Shown: positions 23,131-32,101 of the stretch, piece by piece
Layout of the letters: every line of letters begins with the position of its first letter
How positions within the stretch are numbered: position 1 is the stretch's first letter
Assembly (NCBI RefSeq): GCF_013407935.1
Contig: NZ_JACBZU010000004.1
Location: 124,001-188,000 of the forward strand
DNA from: Allomuricauda sp. ARW1Y1
GTDB lineage: Bacteria > Bacteroidota > Bacteroidia > Flavobacteriales > Flavobacteriaceae
DNA: 64,000 nt
Direction of reading: 5' to 3'
Program-made: the position numbers and the translations under genes
The notes under the pieces: generated by a model
What the model saw: the letters and a program-made list of their open reading frames with translations, nothing else
What the model was told of the DNA's origin: nothing
The model's database searches: none

Positions 23131-24903
23131 TTGAAGCAGATTATTCTTTTTTTGTCCGTAGTTCTCATTATCTCCTGTAAATCTGAAACACAGGACGAGC
23201 AATCCTCGTATCCTACCCATTACGAACTTTCGGAAGGCAAGGAAACGGCGACCTATCAACAGACCATTGATTACTACATGGCCTTGGCCCGCGAATTTCC
23301 AGAAATCAATATCCAGACCATTGGCAAAACGGACAGCGGCTACCCCTTGCACACCGTTACCTTTAACCCTGACGGGGACTTTAATTTTGAAAATATCCGC
23401 AAGGAAAAGACCATCATCCTTATCAATAATGGGATACATCCCGGGGAAAGTGATGGAATCGACGCCACCATGATGCTGTACCGCGATTTGGCCACAGGTG
23501 TATTGGAAGCTCCAAAGAACACCGTATTGGTTACGATTCCGGTCTATAATGTGGGCGGTGCGCTCAACCGAAACTCCACCACCCGGGCCAATCAGAACGG
23601 TCCAGAATCCTACGGATTTCGGGGCAACGCCCGAAATTACGATTTGAATCGTGACTTCATAAAAATGGACACCCAAAACGCTAGAACTTTTGCCCAAATA
23701 TTCCATATGGTAAAACCCGATGTTTTTGTGGACAACCATGTGAGCAACGGGGCCGATTACCAATACACCTTGACCCATTTGTTCACACAGCACAATAAAT
23801 TGGGAGGTGAAATGGGCAAATACCTCCATGACACTTTTATGCCAGGTCTCGAACAATCCTTGATTGAAAAGGAGTGGGACATTACCCCCTACGTTAATGT
23901 GTTCAATGTTCCGCCGGAAGAAGGTTTTAGCCAATTTATGGACCACCCCCGATACTCCACCGGCTACACCACCCTATGGAGCACTTTGGGGCTAATGGTA
24001 GAGACCCATATGCTAAAACCCTACCAACAACGTGTGGAAGGCACCTATGCTTTGATGGAAAGCTTGATTGATGTAGTGGAAAAAGAGCACAACACGATCA
24101 AAACACTCCGTAAGGAAACATTGGAATCCAATTTGGAGCTTTCCGAATACCATTTCAATTGGCAAGTGGATACCACACAAACCAGCATCCTCAACTTTAA
24201 GGGGTATGAAGCAGAACGGCTGACAAGTGAAGTAACCGGTCTACCACGATTAAAATACAATCGCGATAAGCCCTTTACCAAAGAAACCATTTATCAGGAT
24301 TATTATTACCCCATGGATACGGTGACCATTCCAGAAGCCTACATTGTTAAGCGTAGTTGGAACAGGGTAATCGAGCGGTTGGATGCCAACAAAATACAAT
24401 ACATACCCATAAAAAAGGACACCACCCTTTCGGTGGAAGTGTATAGTATTGAGGAATACGATACCAGAAATTCGCCCTACGAAGGCCACTATCTCCATTC
24501 GGATACCAAGGTATCCAAAAACGTAAAGGACATCCATTTTAGGGAAGGCGATCTTTGGGTACCTACAAGACAGCCCGGTATTCGGTACCTGTTGGAAACC
24601 TTGGAGCCCCAAGGAGCGGACTCATTCTTCAATTGGAACTTTTTTGATACTGTTTTACAGCGAAAAGAAGGCTTTTCTCCCTATGTTTTTGAGGATGTAG
24701 CTTTGGAAATGTTACAAAAGGATTCTTTGTTGGCAAAAGAGTTTGAAGCCAAAAAAGAGGAAGACCTGAATTTTTCGAACAATTGGTATGCACAGCTCAA
24801 TTGGATTTTTGAGCGTTCCGTACATTTTGAAGAGGCCTATTTGACCTACCCCATCTACCGTGTCGCCAAAAACAGTGAAGCTGCGGGATTGTTCGCCAAT
24901 TAG
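23131..24903 (+). CDS. M14 family zinc carboxypeptidase, lipoprotein
   Basis: 590 residues with a TTG start at 23131 that directly begins a lipoprotein signal (MKQIILFLSVVLIISC, Cys16). Zinc ligands are in NNGIHPGESDGID (His, Glu) and VDNHVSNGADYQYT (His); RNYDLNRDFIKMDTQNAR is the substrate-binding Asn-Arg region; the catalytic Glu is likely in LGLMVETHMLKP. The C-terminal 250 residues are an additional domain of unknown role common in Bacteroidota homologues. Extracytoplasmic peptide breakdown is expected. It overlaps the convergent Nudix gene by 4 nt. Confidence 0.93.
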   Translation: MKQIILFLSVVLIISCKSETQDEQSSYPTHYELSEGKETATYQQTIDYYMALAREFPEINIQTIGKTDSGYPLHTVTFNPDGDFNFENIRKEKTIILINNGIHPGESDGIDATMMLYRDLATGVLEAPKNTVLVTIPVYNVGGALNRNSTTRANQNGPESYGFRGNARNYDLNRDFIKMDTQNARTFAQIFHMVKPDVFVDNHVSNGADYQYTLTHLFTQHNKLGGEMGKYLHDTFMPGLEQSLIEKEWDITPYVNVFNVPPEEGFSQFMDHPRYSTGYTTLWSTLGLMVETHMLKPYQQRVEGTYALMESLIDVVEKEHNTIKTLRKETLESNLELSEYHFNWQVDTTQTSILNFKGYEAERLTSEVTGLPRLKYNRDKPFTKETIYQDYYYPMDTVTIPEAYIVKRSWNRVIERLDANKIQYIPIKKDTTLSVEVYSIEEYDTRNSPYEGHYLHSDTKVSKNVKDIHFREGDLWVPTRQPGIRYLLETLEPQGADSFFNWNFFDTVLQRKEGFSPYVFEDVALEMLQKDSLLAKEFEAKKEEDLNFSNNWYAQLNWIFERSVHFEEAYLTYPIYRVAKNSEAAGLFAN

Positions 24904-25499
24904 TCAAAGGGCCAATCCTCGAATAGCACCTTAATGTTGTGGTAGGAGTTCTTTAGTGCTTTTTTGGTCTTGCGAGGACCTTTCCATTTCACTTTTTTGA
25001 TGCCTTCGGATTTTTCTGCGACCAATTTGCCCGTATAGTCCGTTGACATAATGAACCAGTGGGTCTGCTTCAATCGATATTCCCCGTTGCGCTTAAAAAT
25101 ATGGTAGGTAGTATGAAGGAACCGCTCGATGACCAAATCTTTCACCCCTGTTTCCTCCTCCACCTCGCGAACAGCAGCGCTCTCTATGGACTCCCCCTTA
25201 TCCACCTTACCTTTGGGCAGGTCCCATTTCCCATTTCTGTAAATGAAAAGCACTTTCCCTTTTTTATTGATGACAAAACCACCGCCCGCAACAACCACGG
25301 GGATTTTGTGCATGAACAGTTTGAGGATCTTTTTGTCGTCAGGATGATATAAATACGCCTTTTTCAGCTTCTTTTTGGACAATAGGCGAATCGCCTCAAC
25401 TATGGAATCACCATCCAAAGAAAACAAATTACCATTGGAATCCTGGGGTCGCTCGTTTGTTAAGATCAGTGGAGCCTCATTAACAAAAACTTCATACAT
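24900..25499 (-). CDS. Nudix hydrolase
   Basis: 199 residues. The Nudix box is complete: GKVDKGESIESAAVREVEEETGV, shown here as GKVDKGES (start) and REVEEETG (end), near residues 110-132. An N-terminal extension of about 65 residues precedes the domain. The substrate (nucleoside diphosphate derivative or diadenosine polyphosphate) cannot be read from sequence. It is divergent from pyrE, with only 7 nt between the two start codons, so the pyrE promoter lies in this gene's 5' end. Confidence 0.93.
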   Translation of the reverse strand: MYEVFVNEAPLILTNERPQDSNGNLFSLDGDSIVEAIRLLSKKKLKKAYLYHPDDKKILKLFMHKIPVVVAGGGFVINKKGKVLFIYRNGKWDLPKGKVDKGESIESAAVREVEEETGVKDLVIERFLHTTYHIFKRNGEYRLKQTHWFIMSTDYTGKLVAEKSEGIKKVKWKGPRKTKKALKNSYHNIKVLFEDWPFD

Positions 25500-25502
25500 T
25501 TG
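25495..25502 (+). promoter_or_regulatory. -7 box of pyrE promoter
   Basis: TACATTTG matches TAnnTTTG exactly and lies 4 nt before the pyrE ATG (25507). No TTG at the right distance upstream is seen. If used, transcription would begin at or next to the start codon. Confidence 0.5.
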
Positions 25503-25506
25503 CGCA

Positions 25507-26148
25507 ATGGTTTTAGATAAGGGAATCGCAAAAAAAACAGCAGAGCTGTTATTACAAATTAATGCAATTAAGTTGGAACCTGAAAATCCTTTTACATGGG
25601 CTTCAGGTTGGAAATCGCCTATTTATTGTGATAATAGGATTATGCTCTCTTACCCTGCGGTAAGAAACTTTGTTCGAGAAGAAATTGCAAAGCAAGTAGA
25701 GAACCTCTACGGAAGGCCCGACGTGATTGCCGGCGTGGCCACGGGTGCCATCGGAATCGGTATTTTGGTAGCAGAGGCCCTAGGTCTTCCTTTTGTTTAT
25801 GTAAGGCCAAAACCAAAAGAGCACGGTAGGCAAAATCAGATTGAAGGCTATTTTGAACCCGGACAAAGTGTTGTGGTCATCGAGGATTTGATCAGCACTG
25901 GCAACAGTAGCCTTAATGCTGTTCAAGCCCTGAAGGAGCAAAACGCCGATATCAAAGGAATGATTGCCATCTTCACCTACGGTTTTCCCGTTTCAACCGA
26001 AAACTTTGAAAAAGAGGGTGTGGAACTGCATACCCTCTCCGACTACGAGAATTTGATAGAGCAGGCTTCCGACACCCATTACATAAAAGAAAATCAATTA
26101 CAGACCCTATTGGAGTGGAGATCGAATCCACAACAATGGAAACCATAG
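25507..26148 (+). CDS. pyrE: orotate phosphoribosyltransferase
   Basis: 213 residues from the ATG at 25507 (MVLDKGIAKKTAELLLQI); a longer frame from 25375 is antisense to the Nudix gene and has no family support. FTWASGWKSPIYCDNR is the orotate/PRPP entry motif, GVATGAIGIGILVAEAL and RPKPKEHGRQNQIEG the flexible loop with catalytic Lys, and VVVIEDLISTGNSSLNAV the PRPP-binding motif. It converts orotate to OMP in pyrimidine synthesis. It is followed 6 nt later by an SRPBCC gene in the same transcript. Confidence 0.97.
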   Translation: MVLDKGIAKKTAELLLQINAIKLEPENPFTWASGWKSPIYCDNRIMLSYPAVRNFVREEIAKQVENLYGRPDVIAGVATGAIGIGILVAEALGLPFVYVRPKPKEHGRQNQIEGYFEPGQSVVVIEDLISTGNSSLNAVQALKEQNADIKGMIAIFTYGFPVSTENFEKEGVELHTLSDYENLIEQASDTHYIKENQLQTLLEWRSNPQQWKP

Positions 26149-26154
26149 TTTACC

Positions 26155-26553
26155 ATGCACATTGAGACCTCAAAAAAAATCGTATCCAAAAGCGATAAAG
26201 AAGTGTTTGAATTCCTGACGGATATCAAAAACTTTGAAACCTTAATGCCCGAGAATATCGAAAAATTTGAAGTGTTGGACGAGAATACCTTCAAGTTTGC
26301 CTTGAAAGGTATGCCGGAAATTGTGCTACGGCTCAAGGAACAGCATCCAAACGAAAAGGTAGTCTTGGGTGCAGCCAGCGATAAATTACCGTTTACACTT
26401 ACAGCTGACATCAAAGCTTTGGATAATGATCAAAGTGAGGTCGGGCTAAGCTTCGAAGGGGAATTCAACGCCATGATGGCCATGATGATCAAAGGACCCA
26501 TCACCAATTTTATGGGAACCCTGTCCAACAATATGGACAAAATCGGTCAGTAA
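26155..26553 (+). CDS. SRPBCC (START-like) family protein
   Basis: 132 residues with the small polyketide-cyclase/START-like pattern: TSKKIVSKSDKEVFEFLTD, FETLMPENIEKFEVLDE and a C-terminal helix MMIKGPITNFMGTLSNNMD that would cover the cavity. No enzymatic residue can be named. The gene is fixed next to pyrE in many Flavobacteriaceae, but no link to pyrimidines is known to me. Its end overlaps the convergent birA by 7 nt. Confidence 0.85.
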   Translation: MHIETSKKIVSKSDKEVFEFLTDIKNFETLMPENIEKFEVLDENTFKFALKGMPEIVLRLKEQHPNEKVVLGAASDKLPFTLTADIKALDNDQSEVGLSFEGEFNAMMAMMIKGPITNFMGTLSNNMDKIGQ

Positions 26554-27290
26554 AGAAGCGTTACCTCCTTTAGATCAAATTCCTTTAAAATCCGGTCCTC
26601 CAGTTCGATGACCAACTTTCCGGAGGTGGACACCCCTCGGATATAACCCATTAACCGCTCTCCTTTCGCGTTGGCAAAGGTCGAGGGCTTATCTCTTCTG
26701 AACAACAGTTGCTCGTAGGCGGGCAGCAATTGGGTGACTGTTTTAGCTTCCACGGTATCCAGTTGGAGTTTAAGGCATTCCAAAATGGTATGAAGGAGTT
26801 CGTCCAAATCGAAATTCCTACCAGTCACCAGCTTCAAGGAAGACGCCTTGTCCAAAACCCCAAAATCCGTCTGGTTTACATTAAGCCCGATGCCTATGAT
26901 CGCTTCGCCCACTTTATTGCCCCTAAGCAAGTTTTCTATCAAAATGCCACAGATTTTTCGCGAACCTGACATAATGTCGTTAGGCCATTTGATCTGTACA
27001 TCAGGAATGGCTAGCTTGTTCAAGGCATTGAAAACGGCCAAGGACACTGCAATATTGAGCGCAAATTGATGCCGGACACTCATGGCGTCAAACTTTTTTA
27101 AGACACTGAACGTTAAGTTTTTACCTCCTTCAGAATCCCAAACTGTATTCATTTGCCCCCTGCCCTTCAGCTGCCTACGGGTTACGACCACGGTATAATC
27201 CAAAGGATTTTCCGAGCGCAACAAATCTTTCAAAAAGATATTTGTGGAATCCGTGGCATCAAGTTTGAGTATCTGAAAATGTTTTCCCAA
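26547..27290 (-). CDS. birA: biotin--[acetyl-CoA-carboxylase] ligase, no repressor domain
   Basis: 247 residues. LDATDSTNIFLKDLL, TRRQLKGRGQMNTVWDSEGGKNL (biotinyl-AMP loop), IKWPNDIMSGSRKICGIL and IIGIGLNVNQTDF are BPL motifs. The N-terminal helix-turn-helix of E. coli BirA is missing, so it is a ligase only. A C-terminal SH3-like domain is present (RLMGYIRGVSTSGKLVIE). It biotinylates the biotin carboxyl carrier protein. Divergent from rsfS. Confidence 0.96.
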   Translation of the reverse strand: MGKHFQILKLDATDSTNIFLKDLLRSENPLDYTVVVTRRQLKGRGQMNTVWDSEGGKNLTFSVLKKFDAMSVRHQFALNIAVSLAVFNALNKLAIPDVQIKWPNDIMSGSRKICGILIENLLRGNKVGEAIIGIGLNVNQTDFGVLDKASSLKLVTGRNFDLDELLHTILECLKLQLDTVEAKTVTQLLPAYEQLLFRRDKPSTFANAKGERLMGYIRGVSTSGKLVIELEDRILKEFDLKEVTLLY

Positions 27291-27345
27291 TGTGACAAGC
27301 CTTTACGATTTGTTAAAAACTAGGGCTAAGAAAACAAAAAAAACA

Positions 27346-27353
27346 TAACTTTG
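27346..27353 (+). promoter_or_regulatory. -7 box upstream of rsfS-ftsH operon
   Basis: TAACTTTG matches TAnnTTTG and lies 19 nt before the rsfS ATG. No TTG at 18-22 nt is seen, so only the -7 element is supported. Confidence 0.5.
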
Positions 27354-27372
27354 TAAAAACTAAACTTTTTGA

Positions 27373-27750
27373 ATGCAGAAAAAGAAAGCTAGCGCAGATG
27401 AATTGATTGCCTTGATCCTGGAAGGAATAGAAGACGTTAAAGGAGTTGACATAAATCTACTGGACCTTAGGGAAATCGAAAATACAGTTTGCGACTACTT
27501 CATCATCTGTAACGGTACTTCCAACACACATGTGAACGCAATTGTATCCTCCGTGCAGAAAAAGGTCAGCAAGGCCCTGCAGGACAAGCCATGGCATGTT
27601 GAGGGTTCTGAGAACGCCGAATGGGTGCTTATGGACTATGTCAACGTTGTGGTGCATGTATTTCAAAAACACATTAGGGAATTCTATGATATTGAGGGGC
27701 TTTGGGGAGATGCCAAGGTCACTATGGTGGAAAGCAGTTACAATTCTTAA
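27373..27750 (+). CDS. rsfS: ribosome silencing factor RsfS
   Basis: 125 residues. ADELIALILEGIEDVKGVDI, CDYFIICNGTSNTHVNAI and WHVEGSENAEWVLMDYVNVVVHVF ... REFYDIEGLWGDA are the classical RsfS/Iojap elements. It binds uL14 on the 50S subunit and blocks subunit joining when nutrients are short. It is 5 nt upstream of ftsH and is the first gene of a run reaching to the acyl-CoA-binding protein. Confidence 0.96.
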   Translation: MQKKKASADELIALILEGIEDVKGVDINLLDLREIENTVCDYFIICNGTSNTHVNAIVSSVQKKVSKALQDKPWHVEGSENAEWVLMDYVNVVVHVFQKHIREFYDIEGLWGDAKVTMVESSYNS

Positions 27751-27755
27751 AAAAA

Positions 27756-29708
27756 ATGGCAAAAGAAAACAACCCAAATAATAATACACCAAAGAAGCCA
27801 CGTTTTAGTTCGTGGTGGATATATGGCGTAGTCATCGCATTGATTATCGGCTTCCAGTTTTTTGGTGGAAGCAATTTTTCAAGTACGGAAAAAACAACAA
27901 CCTCCGAATTACAGGAATTCTTGCGCAATGGTGATATCTCCAAGATTGTCATCATTACCAATACCAGACAGGCCAAGGTATACCTCACCGAGGAGGCCAT
28001 GAAGAAGGATGTTCACAAAGGAGTGGCCGAAAAGCCGCTGTTCCCATCAACCAATCTGGTTCCCCAGTATGTATTGGACTATGGTGACCTTCAGATTTTC
28101 CAGAACGAAATCACCGAGATAAAGAAAGAGAACAACTTGGATACCATTGTCGAGTTTGACACGGAATCCAATGTACTTGGCGAAATATTTTTGACGCTCT
28201 TACCATTTGCCTTGATCATTGGTATTTGGATCTACCTGATGCGTAGAATGTCAGGCGGTGCTGGAGGTGGTGCTGGTGGACAGATTTTCAACATAGGGAA
28301 GTCCAAGGCCAAACTCTTCGACGAGAAAACCGATACCCGTACATCGTTCAAAGATGTTGCTGGTTTGGAAGGGGCCAAGGAAGAGGTTCAAGAAATTGTG
28401 GAATTCCTTAAAAACCCGGATAAATACACTTCACTTGGTGGTAAAATCCCAAAGGGAGCCTTATTGGTAGGCCCTCCGGGAACGGGTAAAACCCTTTTGG
28501 CGAAAGCCGTAGCAGGTGAAGCCAAAGTTCCTTTCTTCTCCTTGTCCGGTTCGGATTTTGTGGAAATGTTCGTAGGGGTTGGAGCATCAAGGGTGCGTGA
28601 CCTTTTCAAACAAGCAAAGGATAAGTCACCCGCTATCATTTTTATTGATGAAATCGACGCCATTGGACGAGCTAGGGGAAAAAACAACTTTACAGGTTCC
28701 AATGACGAACGTGAGAATACCTTGAACCAGTTATTGACCGAAATGGATGGATTTGGAACCAATACCAACGTAATTGTATTGGCCGCTACCAACCGTGCCG
28801 ATGTTCTGGACAAAGCCTTGATGCGTGCAGGACGTTTTGACCGTCAAATCTATGTGGACCTGCCCGACCTCAACGAAAGAAAAGAAATATTCGAAGTACA
28901 CCTTCGTCCTATAAAAACCGCCGAAACCCTGGATTTGGACTTTTTGGCCAAACAGACCCCAGGTTTCTCCGGAGCCGATATTGCCAACGTTTGTAACGAA
29001 GCGGCATTGATCGCTGCCCGTAAGGAGAAAAAAGCAGTTACCAAACAAGATTTCTTGGATGCCGTGGATAGAATTGTGGGCGGTCTGGAAAAAAAGAACA
29101 AAATTATCACCCCAGAAGAGAAAAAGACCATTGCATTCCACGAAGCAGGTCACGCCACGGTAAGCTGGATGCTGGAACATGCCGCGCCTTTGGTGAAAGT
29201 GACCATCGTTCCTCGAGGTCAGTCGCTTGGAGCTGCTTGGTATTTGCCCGAAGAACGTTTGATCGTACGACCAGAACAGATGTTGGATGAGATGTGTGCC
29301 ACCATGGGAGGTAGAGCCGCTGAGAAAGTGATGTTCGGAAAAATTTCAACAGGGGCATTGAGCGATTTGGAGAAAGTGACCAAACAGGCCAGGGCCATGG
29401 TGACCATTTACGGACTGAATGACGAATTGGGCAATATCACCTATTACGATTCCACGGGTCAAAACGAGTACGGCTTTACCAAACCTTATAGTGAGGAAAC
29501 GGCCCAAAAGATTGATCAGGAAATATCCAAAATGATTGAAGCGCAATATCAAAGGGCCATTAAATTGTTGGAGGACAACAAGGACAAACTCACCGAGCTT
29601 GCCGAACGTCTTTTGGACAAGGAGGTCATATTCAAGGATGATTTGGAAAAAATCTTTGGACAGCGCCCTTTTGAAAAAGAGGAAGAAAAGTTGGAGCCAG
29701 CAGAGTAA
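27756..29708 (+). CDS. ftsH: ATP-dependent zinc metalloprotease FtsH
   Basis: 650 residues from the ATG at 27756 ([17 protein letters not shown]); the earlier ATG at 27702 lies within rsfS. Two membrane helices (about residues 20-38 and 145-165) flank a periplasmic region. The AAA domain has Walker A GPPGTGKT near residue 239, Walker [13 protein letters not shown], and the SRH ending RAGRFDRQI. The zinc motif HEAGH is near residue 462. It degrades membrane and short-lived cytosolic proteins. Next gene 65 nt downstream. Confidence 0.98.
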   Translation: MAKENNPNNNTPKKPRFSSWWIYGVVIALIIGFQFFGGSNFSSTEKTTTSELQEFLRNGDISKIVIITNTRQAKVYLTEEAMKKDVHKGVAEKPLFPSTNLVPQYVLDYGDLQIFQNEITEIKKENNLDTIVEFDTESNVLGEIFLTLLPFALIIGIWIYLMRRMSGGAGGGAGGQIFNIGKSKAKLFDEKTDTRTSFKDVAGLEGAKEEVQEIVEFLKNPDKYTSLGGKIPKGALLVGPPGTGKTLLAKAVAGEAKVPFFSLSGSDFVEMFVGVGASRVRDLFKQAKDKSPAIIFIDEIDAIGRARGKNNFTGSNDERENTLNQLLTEMDGFGTNTNVIVLAATNRADVLDKALMRAGRFDRQIYVDLPDLNERKEIFEVHLRPIKTAETLDLDFLAKQTPGFSGADIANVCNEAALIAARKEKKAVTKQDFLDAVDRIVGGLEKKNKIITPEEKKTIAFHEAGHATVSWMLEHAAPLVKVTIVPRGQSLGAAWYLPEERLIVRPEQMLDEMCATMGGRAAEKVMFGKISTGALSDLEKVTKQARAMVTIYGLNDELGNITYYDSTGQNEYGFTKPYSEETAQKIDQEISKMIEAQYQRAIKLLEDNKDKLTELAERLLDKEVIFKDDLEKIFGQRPFEKEEEKLEPAE

Positions 29709-29773
29709 TCGCTACAAACAACATCTAATCAAAGGAGTTATATTGATTAAGTAGAAAGAACACAAAACCATTA

Positions 29774-30382
29774 ATGGGAGTTTTTAAAAAACTTTTCGGA
29801 GGAGGAAAAAAGGTTTCCAAAGAAACTGCGGAAACCCGGGGAGAACACATGCCCGACCTAAAAATTCCCGTTGATGAAAAGTTTACCATCTACTTCAAAA
29901 AAAATGGTGGAAAGTTCATTTACTGTGAAGATTTTGCCGAGGTTTCCGAGGCCCTCAAAAACATCGTTTCGGAAAACGACTGGCAAAACCACCTCTTCTA
30001 TTCGCTGGACCCAAGGATAGAGACCAAGTTTGCTTCGGAAAAGCTTCAATTCACCAACAATCGTAACGAAAGCGATATTTTCTTTACCACCTGCGAACAC
30101 TTGGTGGCCCATAATGGGTCCATTTTGGTGTGTTCCCATCAAATCAAGGAAAAGAAACTGGACGAGTTACCGTCCAACCTCATTGTGTTCGCCACCACGA
30201 GCCAGCTGGTAGATTCCATTAGCGAAGCACTCAAAATAATCAAGGAACGGTACCAGAAAAACATCCCCAACAATATCACCACCCTAAAGCACTTTCAGCA
30301 AACACCCGAAAATAAAGATGACTTTCTTTCCTATGGGAGTGCTTCCAAAAATGTATATCTTTTACTCCTAGAAGATTTCTGA
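29774..30382 (+). CDS. LUD domain protein (LutC-like)
   Basis: 202 residues. The LUD domain occupies residues 35-200: FCED-type IYCEDFAEVSEAL, ESDIFFTTCEHLVAHNGSIL and NLIVFATTSQLVDSISEAL, with the C-terminal SKNVYLLLLEDF. In LutABC such proteins take part in lactate oxidation, but this one is not next to lutA/lutB and is a fixed part of the ftsH-cdsA run of Bacteroidota, so the true role is unknown. It starts 65 nt after ftsH and ends 4 nt before cdsA. Confidence 0.85.
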   Translation: MGVFKKLFGGGKKVSKETAETRGEHMPDLKIPVDEKFTIYFKKNGGKFIYCEDFAEVSEALKNIVSENDWQNHLFYSLDPRIETKFASEKLQFTNNRNESDIFFTTCEHLVAHNGSILVCSHQIKEKKLDELPSNLIVFATTSQLVDSISEALKIIKERYQKNIPNNITTLKHFQQTPENKDDFLSYGSASKNVYLLLLEDF

Positions 30383-30386
30383 GTAG

Positions 30387-31190
30387 ATGAGAGAAATTTT
30401 AAGACGCTCCATAACAGGGGTAATTTACGTAGTACTTCTGTTGGGCGCAGTATTTTTGAGTTCGGACGCCTTCGACTTTCTTTTTATGGCCTTCGGACTT
30501 GGATGTCTGTATGAGTACAAGCGAATTGTAAAGCTAAAGGGGTACTACATCTTCATGGCCTATTTGACACTGTGGTGGGTTTTTATTTACCTCACCAACG
30601 ACACTATGGCCGTGAACATGCTCATGCTTTGCACCATCGCGGTGGACATTGCCCTATTGATGTTCCTGTTCTCCAAAAAACCCAAATATTTCAATGACGT
30701 ACAGAAATTCTTGATCGGGCTCTTCTATATTGGTGGCGGGTGTATTTTTTTGACGATGATACCTTACAAGATTGATGAATTTGCCCAATTTTTGATCATG
30801 GGCATCTTTATTTTGATATGGGTAAACGATACATTTGCCTATCTGGTGGGACGAACTTTGGGACGCACCAAACTTTTTCCTGCAGTTTCCCCAAAAAAAA
30901 CTATTGAAGGTTCTGTCGGAGGTCTTATTTTTGCACTGGTCGCCGCCTATTTTTTATCGTGGTACGAAACACGGCTTTCGATAATCGAGTGGATGGCAAT
31001 GGCTTGCTTGATCGTGGTTGCAGGAAGTTTGGGCGACTTGTTGGAATCCAAGTTTAAACGAATGGCCGGTGTAAAAGATAGCGGCGCTATCCTGCCGGGA
31101 CATGGTGGAATCTGGGACCGATTGGACAGTTTGGTGTTTGCCGCACCATTTGCATATTTGATTTTAAATATTTTCTCCTATGTTTCATAA
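30387..31190 (+). CDS. cdsA: phosphatidate cytidylyltransferase
   Basis: 267 residues, with about seven or eight membrane helices. The CdsA signature near the C-terminus is SLGDLLESKFKRMAGVKDSG followed by PGHGGIWDRLDSL, including the metal-binding Asp residues; NDTFAYLVGRTLGRTKLFPAVSPKKTIEGSVGG is the other conserved part. It makes CDP-diacylglycerol from phosphatidate. It overlaps psd by 11 nt, and psd acts two steps later in phosphatidylethanolamine synthesis. Confidence 0.96.
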   Translation: MREILRRSITGVIYVVLLLGAVFLSSDAFDFLFMAFGLGCLYEYKRIVKLKGYYIFMAYLTLWWVFIYLTNDTMAVNMLMLCTIAVDIALLMFLFSKKPKYFNDVQKFLIGLFYIGGGCIFLTMIPYKIDEFAQFLIMGIFILIWVNDTFAYLVGRTLGRTKLFPAVSPKKTIEGSVGGLIFALVAAYFLSWYETRLSIIEWMAMACLIVVAGSLGDLLESKFKRMAGVKDSGAILPGHGGIWDRLDSLVFAAPFAYLILNIFSYVS

Positions 31191-31845
31191 AGAGGGTCAA
31201 AAAATAATCATATTCACTTTTTTTATAGTGGTGGCCATTGTATTGGCGGCACAATACACTATGGATTTGGAATGGGCCCGAATGACGGTTCAGATTGCGG
31301 CGCTATTGCTTTTGGTGGCCATCTTGCAATTTTTTAGAAACCCAAAGAGATTGGTGACCCCTAACTTTGATGAAATATTGGCTCCAGTGGACGGAAAGGT
31401 CGTGGTAATCGAAGAGGTGGATGAACCCGAATATTTCAAAGGAAAGCGAAAGCAGGTCTCCATTTTTATGTCGCCCGTCAATGTTCATGTTACCCGTTAT
31501 CCCGCCAGTGGTACTGTCACCTACTCCAAATATCACCCCGGAAAATATTTAGTGGCTTGGCATCCCAAATCCAGCACCGATAACGAGCGAACCACGATAA
31601 TACTGCATACCCCAAAATTTGGCGAGATCGGATACCGACAAATTGCAGGTGCCATGGCACGAAGAATCGTAAACTACGCCGAGGAGGGCGAACAGGTTAC
31701 ACAAGGGGAAGATGCTGGTTTCATCAAATTCGGTTCACGGGTGGATTTGCTTTTGCCGCTTGACTGCGACATCACCGTAAAACTGAATCAAAAAGTAATC
31801 GGGGCACGCACGTGCATTGCATCGGTAAGACCATTGGATGACTAA
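31180..31845 (+). CDS. psd: phosphatidylserine decarboxylase
   Basis: 221 residues, the short archaeal-type Psd. The self-cleavage Gly-Ser is in IKFGSRVDLLLP, giving a pyruvoyl group on the small subunit; APVDGKVVVIEEV and FMSPVNVHVTRYPASG are conserved. One or two membrane segments at the N-terminus anchor it. It converts phosphatidylserine to phosphatidylethanolamine. Overlaps cdsA before it and the acyl-CoA-binding gene after it (8 nt), so the three are translationally coupled. Confidence 0.95.
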   Translation: MFHKEGQKIIIFTFFIVVAIVLAAQYTMDLEWARMTVQIAALLLLVAILQFFRNPKRLVTPNFDEILAPVDGKVVVIEEVDEPEYFKGKRKQVSIFMSPVNVHVTRYPASGTVTYSKYHPGKYLVAWHPKSSTDNERTTIILHTPKFGEIGYRQIAGAMARRIVNYAEEGEQVTQGEDAGFIKFGSRVDLLLPLDCDITVKLNQKVIGARTCIASVRPLDD

Positions 31846-32101
31846 GGAGGAGTTACATAAACGATTTGAGGATGCCGTTAACTTTGTTAACGACTACACG
31901 GATCCACTTCCTGCGGACCTCTTATTAAAACTCTACGCCTACTTTAAGATTGCCAACAAAAATTTTGAAAACCCCGGCAGTCGAACTCCGCTCATCAATG
32001 CGTTCAAGGCAAATGCACTCTTTCAGGCCAAGAGCATCAGTGTGGAAGAGGCCATGGAAAACTATGTGAACATAGTTGAGAAGGAGCTTAAAAACCTTTA
32101 A
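31838..32101 (+). CDS. acyl-CoA-binding protein
   Basis: 87 residues, exactly the size of ACBP. RFEDAVNFVNDYTDPLPADLLLKLYAYFKIAN is the central pair of helices with the LKLYAYFKQA-type ligand motif (the full stretch exceeds what I quote elsewhere; key part LLLKLYAYFK). It should bind long-chain acyl-CoA esters. Its coupling to cdsA and psd makes a lipid-supply role likely. The usual KWDAW helix is replaced by RTPLINAFKANA. Ends 4 nt into the convergent desaturase-like gene. Confidence 0.93.
   Translation: MTKEELHKRFEDAVNFVNDYTDPLPADLLLKLYAYFKIANKNFENPGSRTPLINAFKANALFQAKSISVEEAMENYVNIVEKELKNL

Noticed and set aside
22645..23946. 433-codon minus-strand frame opposite the response regulator and M14 gene
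   Set aside because: Both plus-strand genes have intact catalytic motifs; this is a long shadow from codon bias.
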